A stretch of DNA of 47,640 nt from Candidatus Paracaedibacter symbiosus (GTDB lineage: Bacteria; Pseudomonadota; Alphaproteobacteria; Paracaedibacterales; Paracaedibacteraceae): positions 1-47,640 of the forward strand of contig NZ_JQAK01000002.1 in NCBI RefSeq assembly GCF_000757605.1, written 5' to 3'. Position numbers and translations under genes: made by a program. The notes beneath the pieces were generated by a model. It was not told where the DNA came from and ran no database searches. It was given only the letters and a program-made list of their open reading frames with translations. Of this stretch, positions 46,746-47,640 are shown piece by piece. Numbering within the stretch: position 1 is the first letter of the stretch; each line of letters starts with the position of its first letter.

Positions 46746-47155
46746 TTAAAAGTGCAGACGAATTTATTCGCTTAAGAAAAAGCCGCGTGCCTGAAGAATA
46801 TAACCGCGCCAATGATGAATTTATTCCGGATGACGTTTGCCATGAAGTCATCCAGAAAGACCTAGAAATGAAAGAGTATATCGCTGGTAATTCTTCTATT
46901 TCTTTTGAGATGATTGCTTATTTAGCAGAAGATGAGGATGTAAGTATTCGCTGGCGTATTGCCCAAAAAACCAATTTAACCCGGAAACTATTTGAAAAAT
47001 TTGCAAGCGACCCGGATGAAAGTGTTCGGCATCGAATCGCTGTTAACCCAAATACGCCTTTAGATATTCTAGAAAAGCTGACTCATGATGAATGGGACGT
47101 GTGTGCAGAATCAGCTCAGCGAAGATTAAAAGAAAGGCTAACTAAGACAACTTAA
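46742..47155 (+). CDS. Immunity protein of the CDI-type toxin (HEAT-like repeats)
   Basis: 137 residues; its ATG overlaps the toxin stop by four bases, the usual coupling of toxin and immunity genes. It opens MIKSADEFIRLRKSRVPEEY and continues with short HEAT-like helical pairs (FEMIAYLAEDEDVSIRWRIA, FEKFASDPDESVRHRIAVNP, PLDILEKLTHDEWDVCAESA), a design known for immunity partners of toxins ending in the HGGSAWK-type domain. No signal peptide, so it stays in the cytoplasm, where it would block the toxin. Function is inferred from position and fold. Confidence 0.82.
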   Translation: MIKSADEFIRLRKSRVPEEYNRANDEFIPDDVCHEVIQKDLEMKEYIAGNSSISFEMIAYLAEDEDVSIRWRIAQKTNLTRKLFEKFASDPDESVRHRIAVNPNTPLDILEKLTHDEWDVCAESAQRRLKERLTKTT

Positions 47156-47211
47156 ACCCCTTATCTATCAATGTGATCTTTGAAATTTGTGAATAGCTTA
47201 GGACGTTCGCC

Positions 47212-47425
47212 TTTTCGGCATCATTGACAGGAGTCGATGTCAGCACCCCACAGGTGGTGAACGACACGGCTAACGGTCTGACGCTGGCGTCAAAGATCGC
47301 CCAAATGCACCAACAGGTGCAGGGCAGTTCGAGTGGCTGGACTGGCCGCACAAAAGTTACGATTAACCGCGGTGAAGAGATCGCCATCCCCATAGTACTG
47401 GAAGTCGACAAGATTGTCTCAACCG
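47212..47425 (+). pseudogene. Partial second copy of the toxin's pre-C-terminal region (orphan allele)
   Basis: About 85% identical by eye to 44942-45155 within the toxin gene: identical blocks (GCATCATTGACAGGAGTCGA, CAACAGGTGCAGGGCAGTTC) alternate with a diverged stretch (DVSTPQVVNDTANGLTLASK against DAITPLFVNDTANGLTVGSA). It lies 56 bases after the immunity gene and is cut by the linker at 47426. Because it differs from the main copy it is real DNA, most simply the start of an orphan toxin module as found downstream of many CDI loci. Confidence 0.7.
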
Positions 47426-47467
47426 CGTAATAACTTCGTATAGCATACATTATACGAAGTTATACGA
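47426..47467. other. 454 Titanium paired-end linker containing loxP (artefact)
   Basis: The 34-base loxP site is at 47430-47463: arm ATAACTTCGTATA, spacer GCATACAT, arm TATACGAAGTTAT, flanked by CGTA and ACGA. All 42 bases agree with the Cre-lox circularisation adaptor of 454 Titanium paired-end libraries as I remember it. It is not part of the organism. Confidence 0.95.
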
Positions 47468-47640
47468 TGGGGATAACACATGCTTTCCCCGATGTCTTGT
47501 TTCCTACCGTTCCTGCCCGCGTCATTGCTGGTCAAACGATGAGCATCAATACGGGTCATATTAACTTAACAGGGTCAACCAATGCTTTTGTAATCAGCTT
47601 TAATGCATCAACCTTGACGGCTAGAAACATTGACCCTATT
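47468..47640 (+). repeat. Exact 173-bp copy of 43489-43661 placed after the linker (artefact)
   Basis: Base-for-base identical to 43489-43661 inside the toxin gene, including both ends as far as the window allows. As it follows the library linker it is the other end of the same circularised fragment and should be trimmed. Confidence 0.95.

Noticed and set aside
47430-47463. loxP as a natural recombination site of a P1-like phage or plasmid
   Set aside because: It is embedded in the full 42-base sequencing linker and followed by an exact copy of nearby sequence; no Cre-like gene or phage gene is present.

Overview
The window looks like a contig end from an AT-rich, insertion-sequence-laden alphaproteobacterial intracellular symbiont, most likely an amoeba-associated Holosporales-type organism (Odyssella, Caedibacter or Paracaedibacter are plausible). 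This placement is inferred from gene content only: Fic, aegerolysin-like, Sel1-repeat, NB-ARC and CDI-type proteins, a giant autotransporter, and dense decaying transposons. No rRNA, tRNA or housekeeping gene is visible.

Layout. 0.2-2.4 kb: a frameshifted Fic enzyme and a secreted aegerolysin-like protein. 3.2-6.4 kb: an IS256 relic, a secreted 691-aa protein with a Sel1-like tail, and an IS5 relic. 6.4-11.4 kb: a 1657-aa secreted protein joining a trypsin-like protease, Sel1/TPR repeats, an NB-ARC NTPase and HEAT-like repeats. 11.5-13.9 kb: an IS110-family element flanked by structured non-coding sequence, then an ISL3 relic. 14.0-15.8 kb: a coupled pair, a GrpB-GNAT fusion and an AadA-like nucleotidyltransferase. 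16.0-21.4 kb: a broken integrase and a group II intron whose reverse transcriptase gene is split exactly after the YADD codons by a second, intact group II intron. 21.6-27.5 kb: a small exported protein, an IS21 element inside an IS3 relic, a Sel1 protein and an IS481 relic. 27.6-34.4 kb: a 2261-aa autotransporter with an NHL-repeat head. 34.6-36.4 kb: an IS5 element next to a truncated IS6 gene. 36.7-39.1 kb: a Sel1 protein built from 120-bp tandem repeats. 39.9-47.2 kb: a 2295-aa FHA/CdiA-like polymorphic toxin, its overlapping immunity gene, and a fragment of a second allele.

The last 215 bases are not natural. Positions 47426-47467 match the 42-bp loxP linker of 454 Titanium paired-end libraries, and 47468-47640 is an exact copy of 43489-43661. 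The geometry fits one circularised fragment of about 3.9 kb, so sequence up to 47425 is probably genuine and the rest is a library artefact. Several genes also carry single-base frameshifts at short homopolymers, the typical 454 error, so some apparent pseudogenes may be intact.

Functionally, the non-mobile genes are mostly an exported arsenal. Several exported proteins share a signal peptide ending in Ala followed by Met-Asp or Met-Glu. The strongest candidates for new biology are the secreted protease/NB-ARC/HEAT protein, the intron nested in the YADD motif, the structured RNAs around the IS110 element, and the CDI-like toxin with its second-allele fragment.
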